A stretch of 64,000 bases of DNA from contig NZ_CABHWW010000009.1 of NCBI RefSeq assembly GCF_902170305.1, positions 186,001 to 250,000 of the forward strand. The letters are read 5' to 3'. Source of the stretch: Yersinia alsatica (GTDB lineage: Bacteria > Pseudomonadota > Gammaproteobacteria > Enterobacterales > Enterobacteriaceae). Positions 9,367-21,203 of this stretch are shown here, piece by piece. The notes beneath the pieces were generated by a model that searched no databases, was not told where the DNA came from, and saw nothing but the letters and a program-made list of their open reading frames with translations. The first letter of the stretch is position 1. Each line of letters opens with the position of its first letter. A program made the position numbers and the translations under genes.

Positions 9367-9705
9367 TTACAGCGTCAGATCTTTAATTGTCGTGGTCGGG
9401 CCATTTTTTGTCACAGAGGCAATACCATTTTTGGCGGCAGCTTCAGAACTGTAGGATTCGCTGATACCAATAACTTGATGATTTTTTGCTTTCAAGACGA
9501 AATAAGGTTCATTTTTCGTATTGTGCTTCAGTTCATACTGGCTTTCATGTGGGGAGTTACTTTGCACTGAGGTGATGCCATTCTCAGCCGAAGCTTTACT
9601 GGCATACATCTCACTGGAGAGAATAATTTCGCCATTGCTGGCTTTCAGATTGAAATGGTACTGCCCATTCTTTGCCTTTTTAATCTCATAGTGACCCATG
9701 GCCAT
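9367..9705 (-). CDS. yegP: YegP, DUF1508 tandem-repeat protein
   Basis: A 112-residue protein with two copies of the DUF1508/YegP unit: about residues 4-52 (YEIKKAKNGQYHFNLKASNGEII) and 56-103 (YELKHNTKNEPYFVLKAKNHQVI). Each unit ends in a KASAENGI or EAAAKNGI signature. The biochemical role is unknown. The ATG at 9705 has AGGAG 7 bases upstream and gives nearly the E. coli length (110). The gene lies next to baeR as in E. coli. Confidence 0.9.
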   Translation of the reverse strand: MAMGHYEIKKAKNGQYHFNLKASNGEIILSSEMYASKASAENGITSVQSNSPHESQYELKHNTKNEPYFVLKAKNHQVIGISESYSSEAAAKNGIASVTKNGPTTTIKDLTL

Positions 9706-9795
9706 AGTTTTGCTCCTATTGGTGGTGGTACCTCTAATGAGTGTAGTCAACGACCTATACTCCACCAACATAATGCAAATTTGGCGCAGATTAAA

Positions 9796-10515
9796 TTACA
9801 GTAAACGGCAGATCTCTGCTTCCCAGCGATACCCCATACCATAAACCGCACGAATAAACGGTTTCTCGCCATCAAGAGCCTCCAACTTACGCCGCAGATT
9901 CTTGATATGGCTGTCGATAGTGCGGTCGGTCACCACGCGGTAATCGTCATACAGATTATTTAATAGCTGCTCACGGCTAAACACATGTCCTGGTTGGGTG
10001 GCCAGTATTTTCAGTAGACGAAACTCCGCCGGAGTCAGTTCCAGCAAATGGCCCTGATAGCTGGCTTGAAAGCGCGACTCATCAATCAATAGCGGTGCGC
10101 TATCACTTGGCTGCTCGCGTTGTTGCTGGCAGCGGCGCAGAATGGTTTTGACCCGCGCCACCACTTCCCGTGGGCTATAAGGTTTACAGATATAGTCATC
10201 AGCACCAATCTCCAGCCCCAATAAGCGGTCAATTTCTTCCGTTTTGGCCGTGACCATCATGATCGGCACATCAGAAAAACGACGAATCTCACGGCAAATG
10301 CTGATGCCGTCGGTACCGGGTAACATTAAATCCAGCAAAATGATCGATGGTGGTGCTTGGCGCACCGCGCCGACCACCTCGCTACCATGGGTCAACCATT
10401 GGGTGCGATAACCCGCAGCTTGCAGGTAATCAACCAATAACTGGCCGAGCTTAGGTTCATCTTCAACAATCAATACGTAACCAGACTGGCTGGCAGACTG
10501 AAGCGGCTCGTGCAT
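9796..10515 (-). CDS. baeR: Response regulator BaeR
   Basis: A 239-residue OmpR-family response regulator. The receiver domain has the acidic pocket at VEDE, the phospho-acceptor Asp62 in [11 protein letters not shown] and the conserved Lys in [10 protein letters not shown]. The C-terminal winged helix (about residues 140-235) ends [10 protein letters not shown]. BaeR answers envelope stress and toxic compounds and activates mdtABCD and acrD; both targets are in this window. It is the last gene of mdtABCD-baeSR, 9 bp after baeS. The weak ribosome-binding site suggests coupling to baeS. Confidence 0.93.
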   Translation of the reverse strand: MHEPLQSASQSGYVLIVEDEPKLGQLLVDYLQAAGYRTQWLTHGSEVVGAVRQAPPSIILLDLMLPGTDGISICREIRRFSDVPIMMVTAKTEEIDRLLGLEIGADDYICKPYSPREVVARVKTILRRCQQQREQPSDSAPLLIDESRFQASYQGHLLELTPAEFRLLKILATQPGHVFSREQLLNNLYDDYRVVTDRTIDSHIKNLRRKLEALDGEKPFIRAVYGMGYRWEAEICRLL

Positions 10516-10524
10516 TGCAATGAA

Positions 10525-11916
10525 TTACCCTATGGGATTGAGTAGAGGAAATACTACCGTAATCCGCAGGCCACCCAAAGGTGAATGTTCAGCACTGATT
10601 TTACCGCCATGGGCCTCGACGATATTGTGGCAAATCGCCAAGCCCAGCCCAGAGCCACCACTGGCACGGTTACGCGAGCTTTCAGTGCGATAAAAACGTT
10701 CAAAAATACGCTGCAGTTGCTCGTCACTCAGGCCGGGTTTACTGTCTTGCCACACGAGCGTTAATGTCTCTTCTTGCTGCGCTGAAAGATGAAGCTTGGC
10801 AAAAATTTCTAGCTGCCCACCCTCATTGGTGTAGCGCAGGCTATTTTCCAGCAAATTGTGAAATAGCTGATTCAGCCGGTCAGGATCACCAAACATGATT
10901 GCGTGTTCAGGCATATGGGTGGTGATCAGCATATTTTTACTTTGGAAACGGCCACGAAAACTGGCAATCGCGATTTGCAGTAGCCGCACGGCATCCAACT
11001 GGGTTTTGCGGTAGGCGAGTGCGCCGCGGTCAGACATCGATAACTGGTGCAGGTCATTGACCAGCTTGGTCAGAATCCCAACCTCTGCTTGTAGCGAAAT
11101 CAACGACTCAGGTGTTGGCTGGCGCACACCATCTTGCAGTGCTTCCAGCTCACCGCGCAATACCGCCAGTGGGGTGCGCAATTCATGGGAGACATCCGCC
11201 ATAAAGTCACGTCGCATTTGCTCGTTTTTTTCCAGCGAGCTGGCAAGCTGGTTAAAATCCTGAGCCAGACGGCCCAGTTCATCACGGCTGCTAACGGCCA
11301 CTCGAGCACTGAAATCACCGGCCGCCAGCCGATGGGTGCCTTCCACCAGGCGCTTGACTGGGGCTAACATTCCTCGCGATAAAATCCAGGTGACAGCTGC
11401 GGCCAATAAGGTCGATAGGCCGACAATTATCCAGCTGGTGCGGCGCTGTTGTTGATCAAAGTTAATGTCGGCATTGCGCGTCAGTTTTTCCGGTGGCGTG
11501 GACATCACCCAGCCAACTACCTGTTTATTCACGGTTATCGCCCGGCGGCTAGCTTCTTTCGGCAATTGACCGGTGTGCCCGACCAGAAGATTGTGGCGAT
11601 TATCCACCACCCAGAATTGGGAGCGCCAACCGCGCGGCGGCATGCTGCGGCTATTATCATTACTTTGGTCTAACGAGCGCATTATCTGATAAACCACTTG
11701 ATCATTGTTGCGCAGAAAATCCCAATTACCATAGTGCTGATACTGCACTTCGAGGGCATCCCCCAGCATATTGATCCGCTGCTCATTACTTTGCTTTATA
11801 TAATCGATAAAACCGCGCTCGAAGCTGGCTCTGATGCCCCAATGCATAGTGATCAACACCAGCATGCAAGTGGCAAATATGGCCATAAACAGTTTTCCGG
11901 TGATGCCGATTCTCAT
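10525..11916 (-). CDS. baeS: Sensor histidine kinase BaeS
   Basis: A 463-residue inner-membrane kinase. Membrane spans are near residues 9-28 and 160-180, enclosing a periplasmic sensor region. A HAMP domain follows (ARVAVSSRDELGRLAQDF), then the H-box MADVSHELRTPLAVL, an N-box HNLLENSLRYTN, and ATP-lid motifs SGGSGLGLAI. It phosphorylates BaeR in response to envelope damage, indole, flavonoids and metals in E. coli. It follows mdtD by 15 bp and precedes baeR by 9 bp. Confidence 0.93.
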   Translation of the reverse strand: MRIGITGKLFMAIFATCMLVLITMHWGIRASFERGFIDYIKQSNEQRINMLGDALEVQYQHYGNWDFLRNNDQVVYQIMRSLDQSNDNSRSMPPRGWRSQFWVVDNRHNLLVGHTGQLPKEASRRAITVNKQVVGWVMSTPPEKLTRNADINFDQQQRRTSWIIVGLSTLLAAAVTWILSRGMLAPVKRLVEGTHRLAAGDFSARVAVSSRDELGRLAQDFNQLASSLEKNEQMRRDFMADVSHELRTPLAVLRGELEALQDGVRQPTPESLISLQAEVGILTKLVNDLHQLSMSDRGALAYRKTQLDAVRLLQIAIASFRGRFQSKNMLITTHMPEHAIMFGDPDRLNQLFHNLLENSLRYTNEGGQLEIFAKLHLSAQQEETLTLVWQDSKPGLSDEQLQRIFERFYRTESSRNRASGGSGLGLAICHNIVEAHGGKISAEHSPLGGLRITVVFPLLNPIG

Positions 11917-11931
11917 TCTTTTTCCACCTGT

Positions 11932-13332
11932 TTATCGGTTGGCCGGTTGGCGCGTCAAATTGCGGTTAGTGCCAGTGTCAGGTGGCACTCGGTTAAAAAT
12001 TAACGCTGGCAGGGCAATAATGATCGCCATACACAAGTAGCTGTAGAGGAACGCACTGTGCGTCGCTGGGGTATTTGTTACCACCTGATTGTGAGCAAAT
12101 ATGCCAAGCAGAATCCCGGCGGTGCTGACCCCCAGGCTCATGGACAGTTGCATAACCATTGATAGCAGACTGTTGCCGCTGCTGGCCAAGCGGTTCGGCA
12201 AATCTTTCAGGGTTAAGGTATTCATAGTGGAGAAGCGCAAGGCATTCAGCATTCCCTGGAAAAATAGCACTACCGGCAGCAGTAATGTCCAGCCCATCAA
12301 GGCCACCATCGGGAAGCTTAAACTGACCAGCGCGAGTAATAATGTGGCGCTGACCAGCACCCGCCGGTAACCGAATCGATTGACGACGCGCACGATAATT
12401 CGCTTCATACCCATACTGCCGATAATCATCGGGATCATCATTAGCCCGGCATGGAAAGGGGTAAATCCTAGCCCGATTTGCAGGAAGACCGGAGTCATAA
12501 ACGGCAACATGCCACTGCCGATACGCGCGGTCATACTGGCTGTCAGGCCAAGAGCATAAGATTTATTTTTGAATAACCGCAGTGAAAACAGTGCCGAGCT
12601 GTTGCCTCTGGCATGCCACCAATAACCCACCAGCGCCGCAATACCACACAGCACCAAACCGACAATCGCCAGCGGTGGCAGCCCCAATCCCTTGTGACCA
12701 TCTAATGCCAGTGTCAGGGTCGCCATGCCAATGGCCAGCATAATAAAGCCGCTGATATCAAAACGCCGGGTGCGCATGGTGTAATTTGGCATCAGAATTA
12801 GGGTTGCCAGTGCGCCAATCACGCCGACGGGTAAGTTAATCAGGAAAATCCAGTGCCAACTGGCATACTGCACCAGAAACCCGCCCAATGCCGGGCCGAC
12901 CAGTGGCCCAATTTGACCGGGCAGTGTGACGAAGGCCATCGCCGACATATATTGCTCGCGTGGGACGATTTTCATGACGGTTAGGCGACCTACCGGCACC
13001 ATCATTGCACCGCCGACTCCTTGGATCACGCGAGAAGAGATCAATTCATTCAAGGTTTCGGATTGCGCGCACATCAGTGAGCCGAGGGTAAATAAGATAA
13101 TCGCCGAGAAGAAAATCCATTTCACGCCGATGCGATCAGCCAGCCAACCACTGGCGGGCAGCATCACTGCCACCGTCAATACATAAGAGACAATCACCGA
13201 CTGCATGCGCAACGGATTCTCGCCCAGACTGGCTGCCATTGAGGGCAGGGCGGTGTTGACGATGGTGGTATCCAGCGTCTGCATGAAGAAGCCGAAGGCA
13301 ACTATCCACAGTTGCCATCGTATACCCGTCAT
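11932..13332 (-). CDS. mdtD: MFS transporter MdtD (DHA2 type)
   Basis: A 466-residue, 14-span MFS permease (E. coli 471). The N-terminus [29 protein letters not shown] has the DHA2 motif, and [10 protein letters not shown] matches motif A. E. coli MdtD has been linked to citrate/iron export and is not needed for MdtABC drug efflux. The protein begins MTGIRWQLW where E. coli has MTDLPDSTRWQLW: the first four codons lie in the outer end of an ERIC element that separates mdtC from mdtD. The ribosome-binding site is weak (GAAAG). Transcription is with the mdt-bae operon. Confidence 0.9.
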   Translation of the reverse strand: MTGIRWQLWIVAFGFFMQTLDTTIVNTALPSMAASLGENPLRMQSVIVSYVLTVAVMLPASGWLADRIGVKWIFFSAIILFTLGSLMCAQSETLNELISSRVIQGVGGAMMVPVGRLTVMKIVPREQYMSAMAFVTLPGQIGPLVGPALGGFLVQYASWHWIFLINLPVGVIGALATLILMPNYTMRTRRFDISGFIMLAIGMATLTLALDGHKGLGLPPLAIVGLVLCGIAALVGYWWHARGNSSALFSLRLFKNKSYALGLTASMTARIGSGMLPFMTPVFLQIGLGFTPFHAGLMMIPMIIGSMGMKRIIVRVVNRFGYRRVLVSATLLLALVSLSFPMVALMGWTLLLPVVLFFQGMLNALRFSTMNTLTLKDLPNRLASSGNSLLSMVMQLSMSLGVSTAGILLGIFAHNQVVTNTPATHSAFLYSYLCMAIIIALPALIFNRVPPDTGTNRNLTRQPANR

Positions 13333-13449
13333 CTTTCAACCCGCCGATGCGTTGGCTGCATTGGTTCACCCGAATTACTTACCGGTGTAAGCTCATCGGG
13401 CTTCACTTTCTTGCCGCCTTCCTGCACGTTGAAATCTATTGGGTATACC
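13321..13449. repeat. ERIC element between mdtC and mdtD
   Basis: An intact ERIC: outer end TATACCCGTCATCTTTCAAC, central dyad CCCGAATTACTTACC to GTAAGCTCATCGGGC, opposite end TTGAAATCTATTGGGTATAC. It includes the mdtD start codon (13330-13332) and fills the mdtC-mdtD junction, which is tight in E. coli. Confidence 0.85.
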
Positions 13450-13456
13450 ATATTTA

Positions 13457-16400
13457 TCATTCCAGTCTCATCAACGGCTGCTTACTAAAGCGGCTGCGGA
13501 GTCGGTCAAAATAGAGGTAAACCACCGGCGTGGTATACAAGGTGAGCAACTGGCTCATCACTAACCCGCCGACAATGGTTATCCCCAACGGTTGGCGTAA
13601 TTCCGTGCCGTCGCCACTACCCAATACCAGCGGTAAAGCTCCGAATAATGCCGCCAGTGTGGTCATCATAATCGGCCTGAAACGCAATAGACTGGCTTGA
13701 AAAATAGCCTCGCGGGCACTGAGATTGCCATTGCGTTGTGCATTAAGGGCAAAATCCACCATCATAATGGCGTTCTTTTTCACAATACCAATCAATAACA
13801 TAATGCCGATAAGGGCGATTAGACTAAAGGGCGCATTGAACAACTCCAGCGCCAGCAATGCCCCAACACCCGCAGAGGGCAGTGTTGATAGAATGGTCAG
13901 AGGATGAACATAACTTTCATACAAAATCCCCAGCACGATATACACCGTGGCAATCGCCGCCATAATCAGCCACAGCTGAGATTTCAAGGTTTCCTGGAAC
14001 ACCTGCGCGGTGCCGCTAAATGTGCCGCGCACACTGGCAGGAACCCCCAGTTCAGTCATGGCCCGCTCGACAGCATCGGTCGCCGCAGAAAGGCTGCCCC
14101 CTTCCGGTAAGTTAAATGAGATAGTCGACGAGGCAGATAAACCTTGGTGATTCACTGCCAATGGAGCATTGGCTGGCCGCCACTTGGCAAAATAGGACAG
14201 TGGAATTGATTGGCCTTCACTATTAATCACAAACATTTTGTCCAGCGAACTGACATCCTGCGTGTATTGAGGCGCGACTTCCATTACCACCTTGTATTGG
14301 TTTAGCGGCTGGTAAATGGTCGAGATCTGCCGTTGACCAAAGGCATTATTAAGCAGGGCGTTGGCGTCGGAGACATCAATACCCAGCCGTGCCATGGTTT
14401 CGCGATCATAAGTCAGGGCAACTTCGGAGCCTTTATCTTGTTGATCGGAGTTAACATCAGCCAGCTCGGGTAATTTTGCTAATGCAATCCGGACTTTGGG
14501 CTCCCATTCCCGCAGCGCTGCCAGATCGTCAGCCAACAACGTAAATTGATAACTGGCATTGGCTTGGCGGCCGCCGACTCGAATATCTTGTACCGGTGCC
14601 AAAAACAGACTGGCGCCCGGCTCTTTGGCTAATTTGGCGCGCAAGCGAGTGATTATTTGCTGGGCACTTTCGCGGCGTTCACTCAGTGGTTTGAGGGAGA
14701 TAAACATTGAGCCGCTGTTGGTGCGAGAACCGCCAGTAAAACCGGTCACATTATCGACAGCGGGATCATCATGAACTATCTTCATGAAATCTTTCAGTTT
14801 CTGCTGCATCGCCTGGAACGAAATACTTTGGTCAGCTTGAATAAACCCCATCATGCGGCCGGTATCTTGTTCAGGGAAAAAGGTTTTCGGGATGCTGATA
14901 TAGAGCCAGACATTCAGTGCAATAGTGGAAAGCAGCACGACCATTACCCAGCGTGCATGGCCCAACACCCAATTCAGTGAGCGACCATAACCTTGCTGAA
15001 TACTGAGCAGCACTTTACCAAAGCCACGAATCCGCTGCTGCTGACCAACTGGCTGCGCGCGCAGTAAATGGGCGCACATCATCGGGGTTAGTGTCAGAGA
15101 AATGACCAGCGAAATACCAATCGCCACCGACAGGGTAACAGCAAACTCGCGGAATAAGCGGCCCGGTAACCCTTCCATCAACAGCAACGGAATAAACACC
15201 GCCACCAGAGAAATACTCATCGATAGCACGGTAAAACCGACTTCACGCACCCCCTGTAGCGCGGCAACCATCGGCTTCACTCCCGCCTCCAGATGGCGGG
15301 AAATATTCTCCAATACCACGATGGCATCGTCGACCACAAAACCAGTGGCGATGGTCAGCGCCATCAGCGACAGGTTATTGAGACTGAAGCCGCACAGGTA
15401 CATGGCGGCAAAGGTACCGATCAGTGAAACCGGCACGGCAACCGCAGGGATCAGTGTGGCTCGGCCTGATCGCAGGAACAGGAACACCACCAGGATCACC
15501 AAGGCGACAGCAATGATCAGCGATTGCTCCACTTCATCCAGTGAGGCACGAATAGTGGGGGATCGATCTTGAGCAATACTCAATTGAATGGAGGCCGGGA
15601 TCGAGGCCCGCAGCGCAGGGAGTTCCGCCCGAATCCTATCGACCGTGGCGATAATATTTGCCCCCGGCTCACGGCTAATCACCAGCAACACGGCGGGTTT
15701 GCCATCAGACATCCCGGCATTGCGGACATCCTGTACCGAGTCGATGACATTGGCGACATCCTGCAATCGTACCGCCGCGCCATTGTTGTAGTTAATCACC
15801 AGTGGGCGATAACCCTCGGCGGTTTTGATCTCATCATTGGCCTGAACTTGCCAGTGCTGTTGGCTGTCGTCAATTGAACCTTGTGGGCGACGAACGTTGG
15901 CAGCACTGATGGCTTGGCGGACGGCATCCAGTGACACGCCCTGATTGAACAGCGCACTAGGGTTTAACTCGACACGCACCGCTGGCAAGGAACTCCCGCC
16001 GACGGTGACATCACTGACCCCCTCGGTTTGGGCAATTTTCTGTGCCAGTTTGGTGGAGGCAAAGTCATACAATTGCCCCTGAGTGAAGGTATCTGAGGTC
16101 AGTGTCATTATCATGATCGGTGCATCAGACGGGTTCATCTTGCGATAGGTCGGGCGATTTGGCATCCCAGACGGCAGCAAGCTTTGGGCGGCATTAAGAG
16201 CGGCCTGCACGTCACGGGCTGCGCCGTTAATATCACGATTAAGATCAAATTGCAGAATGATCCGCGTACTGCCCAGTGAACTGGTCGAGGTCATTTCATT
16301 GACCCCGGCTATTCTTCCCAAGGCGCGTTCCAGTGGAGTTGCAATGGATGACGCCATGGTTTCTGGATCCGCACCGGGCATCGAGGCACTCACCGCAATC

Positions 16401-16531
16401 ACTGGGTAATCCACCTGTGGCAGCGGCGATACCGGCAATAGACTAAAACCGATAATACCGCTGAGGGTGATGGCCAGTGTGAGCAGAATAGTGGCTACCG
16501 GGCGCTGGATGAACAGAGCAAAGAATTTCAC
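13457..16531 (-). CDS. mdtC: RND efflux transporter subunit MdtC
   Basis: A 1024-residue inner-membrane proton/drug antiporter (E. coli 1025). It has the usual twelve membrane spans with two large periplasmic loops. The start [23 protein letters not shown] and the region [15 protein letters not shown] in span 4 carry the RND signature and proton-relay Asp pair. MdtB and MdtC form a B2C heterotrimer that works with MdtA and TolC. The start overlaps the mdtB stop by 4 bases (ATGA), so translation is coupled. Confidence 0.95.
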   Translation of the reverse strand: MKFFALFIQRPVATILLTLAITLSGIIGFSLLPVSPLPQVDYPVIAVSASMPGADPETMASSIATPLERALGRIAGVNEMTSTSSLGSTRIILQFDLNRDINGAARDVQAALNAAQSLLPSGMPNRPTYRKMNPSDAPIMIMTLTSDTFTQGQLYDFASTKLAQKIAQTEGVSDVTVGGSSLPAVRVELNPSALFNQGVSLDAVRQAISAANVRRPQGSIDDSQQHWQVQANDEIKTAEGYRPLVINYNNGAAVRLQDVANVIDSVQDVRNAGMSDGKPAVLLVISREPGANIIATVDRIRAELPALRASIPASIQLSIAQDRSPTIRASLDEVEQSLIIAVALVILVVFLFLRSGRATLIPAVAVPVSLIGTFAAMYLCGFSLNNLSLMALTIATGFVVDDAIVVLENISRHLEAGVKPMVAALQGVREVGFTVLSMSISLVAVFIPLLLMEGLPGRLFREFAVTLSVAIGISLVISLTLTPMMCAHLLRAQPVGQQQRIRGFGKVLLSIQQGYGRSLNWVLGHARWVMVVLLSTIALNVWLYISIPKTFFPEQDTGRMMGFIQADQSISFQAMQQKLKDFMKIVHDDPAVDNVTGFTGGSRTNSGSMFISLKPLSERRESAQQIITRLRAKLAKEPGASLFLAPVQDIRVGGRQANASYQFTLLADDLAALREWEPKVRIALAKLPELADVNSDQQDKGSEVALTYDRETMARLGIDVSDANALLNNAFGQRQISTIYQPLNQYKVVMEVAPQYTQDVSSLDKMFVINSEGQSIPLSYFAKWRPANAPLAVNHQGLSASSTISFNLPEGGSLSAATDAVERAMTELGVPASVRGTFSGTAQVFQETLKSQLWLIMAAIATVYIVLGILYESYVHPLTILSTLPSAGVGALLALELFNAPFSLIALIGIMLLIGIVKKNAIMMVDFALNAQRNGNLSAREAIFQASLLRFRPIMMTTLAALFGALPLVLGSGDGTELRQPLGITIVGGLVMSQLLTLYTTPVVYLYFDRLRSRFSKQPLMRLE

Positions 16532-19500
16532 TGTGGTTCCCTTCCATGTGGCAATTCAGGCAGGGGATCCGATGAATCAATGTCCTCATTATGGTGGCGA
16601 CCTTTACCGTGAGTGTTGCGTGCCAGCTTATCGAATAACAGATAGATAACCGGCGTGGTAAACAGCGTCAGTACCTGACTGACGATCAGCCCGCCGACCA
16701 TACAGACCCCCAGTGGCTGGCGTAGCTCGGCCCCGGTTCCGGTACTGAGCATCAAGGGCAGGGCACCAAACAGTGCTGCCAAGGTGGTCATCAGAATTGG
16801 ACGGAAACGCAGCAAACAGGCTTGATAGATAGCATCATATGGCGTCATGCCCTGATCTCGCTCGGCGGCCAGCGCAAAGTCGATCATCATGATGGCATTC
16901 TTTTTCACGATACCAATCAACAAGATAATCCCGATGATGGCGATTACATCAAGCTCATTACCCGTCAGCATCAGTGCCAGCAAAGCTCCGACACCGGCAG
17001 TTGGCAGCGTTGACAAGATAGTGACCGGATGAATAAAGCTTTCATACAACACACCGAGCACGATATACATTGCCACGATAGCGGCGATAATCAGCCATAG
17101 CGTCCCGCCCAATGCCGCCTGAAACGCCAGTGTAGAGCCTTGGAAGCGCGTCATAATATCGGCGGGCAACTGGATGGCTTTCTCAGCTTGCGTCACCGCA
17201 GTGACGGCTTCACCCAGAGAATAGCCGTGCGCCAGGTTAAATGAGATGGTGGCTGACGGGAACTGATTCAAATGGTTGATAGATAGCGGCCCGAAACGCT
17301 CTTCAATGGTGGCGATGCTGCTTAATGGCACCCCTTTGCCATCACTGCCAGTCAGGCGGATATCATTGAATGCAGCCAGACCTGGTGTGGCTTTCACGTC
17401 ATGTTCCAGCACCACCCGATATTGATTAGCTTGGGTGTAAATGGTGGAGATAAGCCGCTGACCAAAAGCGTTATATAGCGCGCTGTCGATAGCCGACATG
17501 GTGATCCCCAAGCGGCTGGCACTGTCACGATCGACATTAACAAACGCCACTAGTCCTTGATCCTGCCAGTCGCTGGTAACATCTTGGAAAGGTGCTTGCT
17601 GTTGCAACTCATTGATAAGCTTCGGAACCCAAGTGCTCAGTTCCTCCAGCGACGTCGCTTGCAGGGTAAATTGATATTGCGTACGGCTCAGTTGGGTATC
17701 AATGGTCAAATCTTGTACCGGCTGCAAATAGAGTTTGATCCCCGGAATACCGGCAACACTCTGCTGAAGGCGAGGAATAATTTCGGAGACACGATCCTCG
17801 CGGCTGCTTAACGGCTTAAGGTTAATCTGCAACCGGCCATTGTTAAGTGTGGCATTAGTGCCATCGACGCCAACAAATGAGGTCAGACTTTCGACCGCCG
17901 GATCTTTCAGAATAATGGCCGCGACCTGTTGCTGGCGTTCAGCCATATTACTGAAGGAAACTGATTGTGGTGCCTCCAGAGTGCCCTGAATCAGGCCATT
18001 GTCTTGCAATGGGAAAAAGCCTTTGGGGATCAGCAAGTAAAGGATCACCGTCAGCACCAAAGTACTGAGCGCCACACTCAATGTTAGCCATTGATGATTC
18101 AGCACTTTTTTCAGTGCTACCGCATAGTGGGCAATGACCCAATCAAAGAATTTCTCACTGGCACGGGACAGGCGGTTCTGTTTGCGCAGTGATTCATAGC
18201 TCAGCATGCGCGCGCACATCATCGGCGTTAGTGTTAAGGAAACCACGGCAGAAATCAGAATGGCTACCGCCAATGTGACCGCAAATTCACGGAACAGCCG
18301 GCCCACGATATCCCCCATAAATAGCAGCGGAATCAATACTGCAATTAATGAGAAAGTCAGTGAAATAATAGTAAATCCAATCTCACCGGCCCCTTTCAGC
18401 GCGGCATCCAGGGGTTTTTCACCTTTCTCGATATAGCGGGAGATATTCTCAATCACCACGATGGCATCATCGACCACAAAACCGGTAGCAATGGTCAATG
18501 CCATTAGCGTCAGGTTGTTGATTGAGAAGCCGAGAAAATACATGGCGGCAAAGGTTCCGACCAGTGATAGCGGCACCGCGATACTGGGGATAATCGTGGC
18601 TGCGGCGTTACGCAGGAACAGATAAATCACCATCACCACTAATGCAATCGCCAGCAGCAACTCAAACTGCACATCACTGACTGAGGCGCGGATGGTGGTG
18701 GTGCGGTCAGTCAGGACTTTGACATCAACCGATTTAGGCAGACTTTTGATCAGTTCTGGCAGCATCTCGCGGATACTGTCAGCGGTCTCTATCACGTTCA
18801 CCCCTGGCTGGCGCTGGATATTCAGCACGATGGCCTGCTGAGTGTTGGCCCAGGCGGCCAGTTTGTTGTTTTCGGCACCTTGTTCAATGGTGGCGACATC
18901 CTGCAACCGGACTGGTGCCCCATTTTGGTAAGCCACGATCAGGTCGCGATAATCCTCAGCGGATTTCATCTGGTCATTGGCAGACAGTGTGACCGAGCGG
19001 GTCGGCCCATCCAGACTACCTTTGGCTGAGTTGACGTTGGCATTGCTGATGGCGGTGCGGATGGTTTCACTGTCCAGCCCTAATGCCGCGACTGCTGGGG
19101 CATTGAGTTTCACTCGCACCGCAGGGCGCTGGCCGCCAGAAATGGTGACCAGCCCGACCCCGGTGACTTGCGAGATTTTCTGCGCAATGCGGGTTTCAAC
19201 CATATCTTCCACTTGCGTCATCGGAATTGCAGTGGAAGTGACTGCCAATGTCAGAATTGGCGGATCAGCCGGGTTAACTTTGCTGTAAATCGGCGGATAA
19301 GGCAGGTCAGTCGGCAACAGATTGGTGGCCGAGTTAATCGCCGCCTGCACCTCTTGCTCCGCCACATCTAATGGCAGAGTCAGTTGGAATTGCAGCGTAA
19401 TAACCGACGCGCCGCCTGAGCTTTGCGACGCCATCTGTTTGAGGCCAGACATCTGGCCAAACTGACGTTCCAATGGCGCAGTAATGGACGATGTCACCAC

Positions 19501-19698
19501 ATCCGGGCTAGCGCCGGGATAGAGTGTCACTACCTGAATAGTCGGATAATCAACTTCCGGCAGGGCTGAAACCGGCAAAGCACGGTAACCAATAATCCCA
19601 GCCAATAGAATGGCGACCATAAATAATGTTGTGGCAACCGGGCGCAGAATAAATAGCCGTGATGGCCCGCCACCGGGGGTTGGAGGCATCACTTGCAT
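16528..19698 (-). CDS. mdtB: RND efflux transporter subunit MdtB
   Basis: A 1056-residue RND pump subunit, partner of MdtC (E. coli MdtB is 1040). The span-4 proton-relay region reads [15 protein letters not shown]; the C-terminal RND repeat has [15 protein letters not shown]. The C-terminus is extended and polar ([23 protein letters not shown]), which may explain the extra length. It overlaps mdtA by one base and mdtC by four. MdtB contributes two protomers of the MdtB2C trimer. Confidence 0.95.
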   Translation of the reverse strand: MQVMPPTPGGGPSRLFILRPVATTLFMVAILLAGIIGYRALPVSALPEVDYPTIQVVTLYPGASPDVVTSSITAPLERQFGQMSGLKQMASQSSGGASVITLQFQLTLPLDVAEQEVQAAINSATNLLPTDLPYPPIYSKVNPADPPILTLAVTSTAIPMTQVEDMVETRIAQKISQVTGVGLVTISGGQRPAVRVKLNAPAVAALGLDSETIRTAISNANVNSAKGSLDGPTRSVTLSANDQMKSAEDYRDLIVAYQNGAPVRLQDVATIEQGAENNKLAAWANTQQAIVLNIQRQPGVNVIETADSIREMLPELIKSLPKSVDVKVLTDRTTTIRASVSDVQFELLLAIALVVMVIYLFLRNAAATIIPSIAVPLSLVGTFAAMYFLGFSINNLTLMALTIATGFVVDDAIVVIENISRYIEKGEKPLDAALKGAGEIGFTIISLTFSLIAVLIPLLFMGDIVGRLFREFAVTLAVAILISAVVSLTLTPMMCARMLSYESLRKQNRLSRASEKFFDWVIAHYAVALKKVLNHQWLTLSVALSTLVLTVILYLLIPKGFFPLQDNGLIQGTLEAPQSVSFSNMAERQQQVAAIILKDPAVESLTSFVGVDGTNATLNNGRLQINLKPLSSREDRVSEIIPRLQQSVAGIPGIKLYLQPVQDLTIDTQLSRTQYQFTLQATSLEELSTWVPKLINELQQQAPFQDVTSDWQDQGLVAFVNVDRDSASRLGITMSAIDSALYNAFGQRLISTIYTQANQYRVVLEHDVKATPGLAAFNDIRLTGSDGKGVPLSSIATIEERFGPLSINHLNQFPSATISFNLAHGYSLGEAVTAVTQAEKAIQLPADIMTRFQGSTLAFQAALGGTLWLIIAAIVAMYIVLGVLYESFIHPVTILSTLPTAGVGALLALMLTGNELDVIAIIGIILLIGIVKKNAIMMIDFALAAERDQGMTPYDAIYQACLLRFRPILMTTLAALFGALPLMLSTGTGAELRQPLGVCMVGGLIVSQVLTLFTTPVIYLLFDKLARNTHGKGRHHNEDIDSSDPLPELPHGREPQ

Positions 19699-21032
19699 TA
19701 GGATTTCTCCGCAGCACGGTTAGCGCCAGCCGCTGCATCCGTTGCGGGTTTCTTGCCGCCCCGATGGTGAGTGGCTTTCTCTGTCGTGGCCGATTGGTCT
19801 GCCGCATCAGTTGGGGCGGCATTTGCTGAACGCGGCGTGACGACCTCAACCTGTAAACCTTCCGTCAGACGATCAATACCGTCGGTAACCACACGCTGAC
19901 CGGCATTCAGACCGGCGCTGATAACCACTTGTTTACTGTCCTGAATCCCGGTAGTCACCAGATGTTTGCTGACTTTATTCTCGTCATTTAAGGTCCAGAC
20001 AAAGCTCCCTTCATTGCCCATCTGTACCGCAGCGGTAGGCACCACGACGGCATTTTGCAGTAAATCCACTTTGATACGGGCATTAACAAACTGATTCGGG
20101 AACAGCACATCATCTTCATTGGCGAAGCGGGCTTTCAGCTTAATGGTGCCGGTCGTGGTATCAATTTGGTTATCAATACTGAGCAGGTGACCTTGGGCTA
20201 GCATCTGTTTATTGGTGCGATCCCAAGCTTCAACTGGCACTGTTGTCTGGTTTTTTTCTGCATTTCTTTGAGCTTGCATGATATCCGGGATATCACTTTC
20301 CGGCAGGGTAAAGACCACATCAACCGGATGTGTTTGGGTGATCACCACAATCGGCGCAGTCGTACCGCTGGTAATATAATTACCAACATCGACTTGTTTT
20401 AGACCGACTTTACCGGAGATTGGCGCAGTTATGCGGCTATAAGTCAGTTGCAGCTTGGCACTATCAATCGCGCCTTGATCCGCTTTCACACTGCCTTCGC
20501 TCTGGCGTACTAATGAGGCCTGAGTATCAAGATCTTGTTGCGAAATCAGGCCGGTTTTAGCCAGTTTTTGATAGCGAGCCAGATCACGGCGAGCATTGTC
20601 GAGGGTGGCTTGGTCTTTGGCCAGTTGTCCTTGAGCTTGAGTCAGCAGGACTTCGTAAGGGCGCGGATCGATTTCCACCAGTAAGTCACCAGCATTGACC
20701 TGCTGGCCTTCGGTAAAGTGAATCGCCATCAGCTGACCATCAACCCGGCTGGTTACGGTGACCGTGTTGGCGGCAATCACCGTACCCAAACCGGTGAGAT
20801 AACGCGGTACGGTTTGCTCGGTTGCTGTTGCTGCTTGTACCGGGGACATCGGCATATTACGGCGGCCACCTGCCCGTCCAGAGCCGCTGCCTCCAGCCGC
20901 TTGTTGCGCCCCGGGAGCGTTGGTTTCAGGGGTAGCATTGAAGTGACGCCAGACAAACACAGCAACAATAATAACCAGCACTATTCCCGCCAAGGTGAGT
21001 AACCGGGAAGTGCGTTTGGATTGAGCTTTCAT
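19698..21032 (-). CDS. mdtA: Membrane fusion protein MdtA
   Basis: A 444-residue periplasmic adaptor (E. coli 415) linking MdtBC to TolC. One N-terminal membrane anchor (about residues 10-28, [18 protein letters not shown]), a Gly/Ser/Ala linker, then split lipoyl half-domains ([19 protein letters not shown] and [17 protein letters not shown]) around a coiled coil. The C-terminus is an Ala/Thr/Lys-rich tail. It is the first gene of the operon; a BaeR-like box lies about 100 bp upstream and copy A of the structured repeat about 170 bp upstream. Confidence 0.93.
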   Translation of the reverse strand: MKAQSKRTSRLLTLAGIVLVIIVAVFVWRHFNATPETNAPGAQQAAGGSGSGRAGGRRNMPMSPVQAATATEQTVPRYLTGLGTVIAANTVTVTSRVDGQLMAIHFTEGQQVNAGDLLVEIDPRPYEVLLTQAQGQLAKDQATLDNARRDLARYQKLAKTGLISQQDLDTQASLVRQSEGSVKADQGAIDSAKLQLTYSRITAPISGKVGLKQVDVGNYITSGTTAPIVVITQTHPVDVVFTLPESDIPDIMQAQRNAEKNQTTVPVEAWDRTNKQMLAQGHLLSIDNQIDTTTGTIKLKARFANEDDVLFPNQFVNARIKVDLLQNAVVVPTAAVQMGNEGSFVWTLNDENKVSKHLVTTGIQDSKQVVISAGLNAGQRVVTDGIDRLTEGLQVEVVTPRSANAAPTDAADQSATTEKATHHRGGKKPATDAAAGANRAAEKS

Positions 21033-21129
21033 TATGTCGAAGAGTCCCTTTTGATGTTCTGATTATTTGCACACGGGCGCAATAAGTAAGTTTTTGGATA
21101 TGTTACTAGTTTAGCGGGGATTTACTGGA

Positions 21130-21150
21130 ACAAAATGGAGGAAATATGAA
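21130..21150 (-). promoter_or_regulatory. Candidate BaeR box upstream of mdtA
   Basis: The minus strand reads ATATTTCCTCCATTTTGTTC. It matches the central CTCCAT and some flanking positions of the E. coli BaeR consensus (TTTTTCTCCATDATTGGC) and lies about 100 bp upstream of the mdtA start. The right half matches poorly. Confidence 0.35.
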
Positions 21151-21203
21151 AATAGTGTCAGGGTATGTGGGGAAAGTTTTTTAATTTTAGGGGATAAGAG
21201 GGG

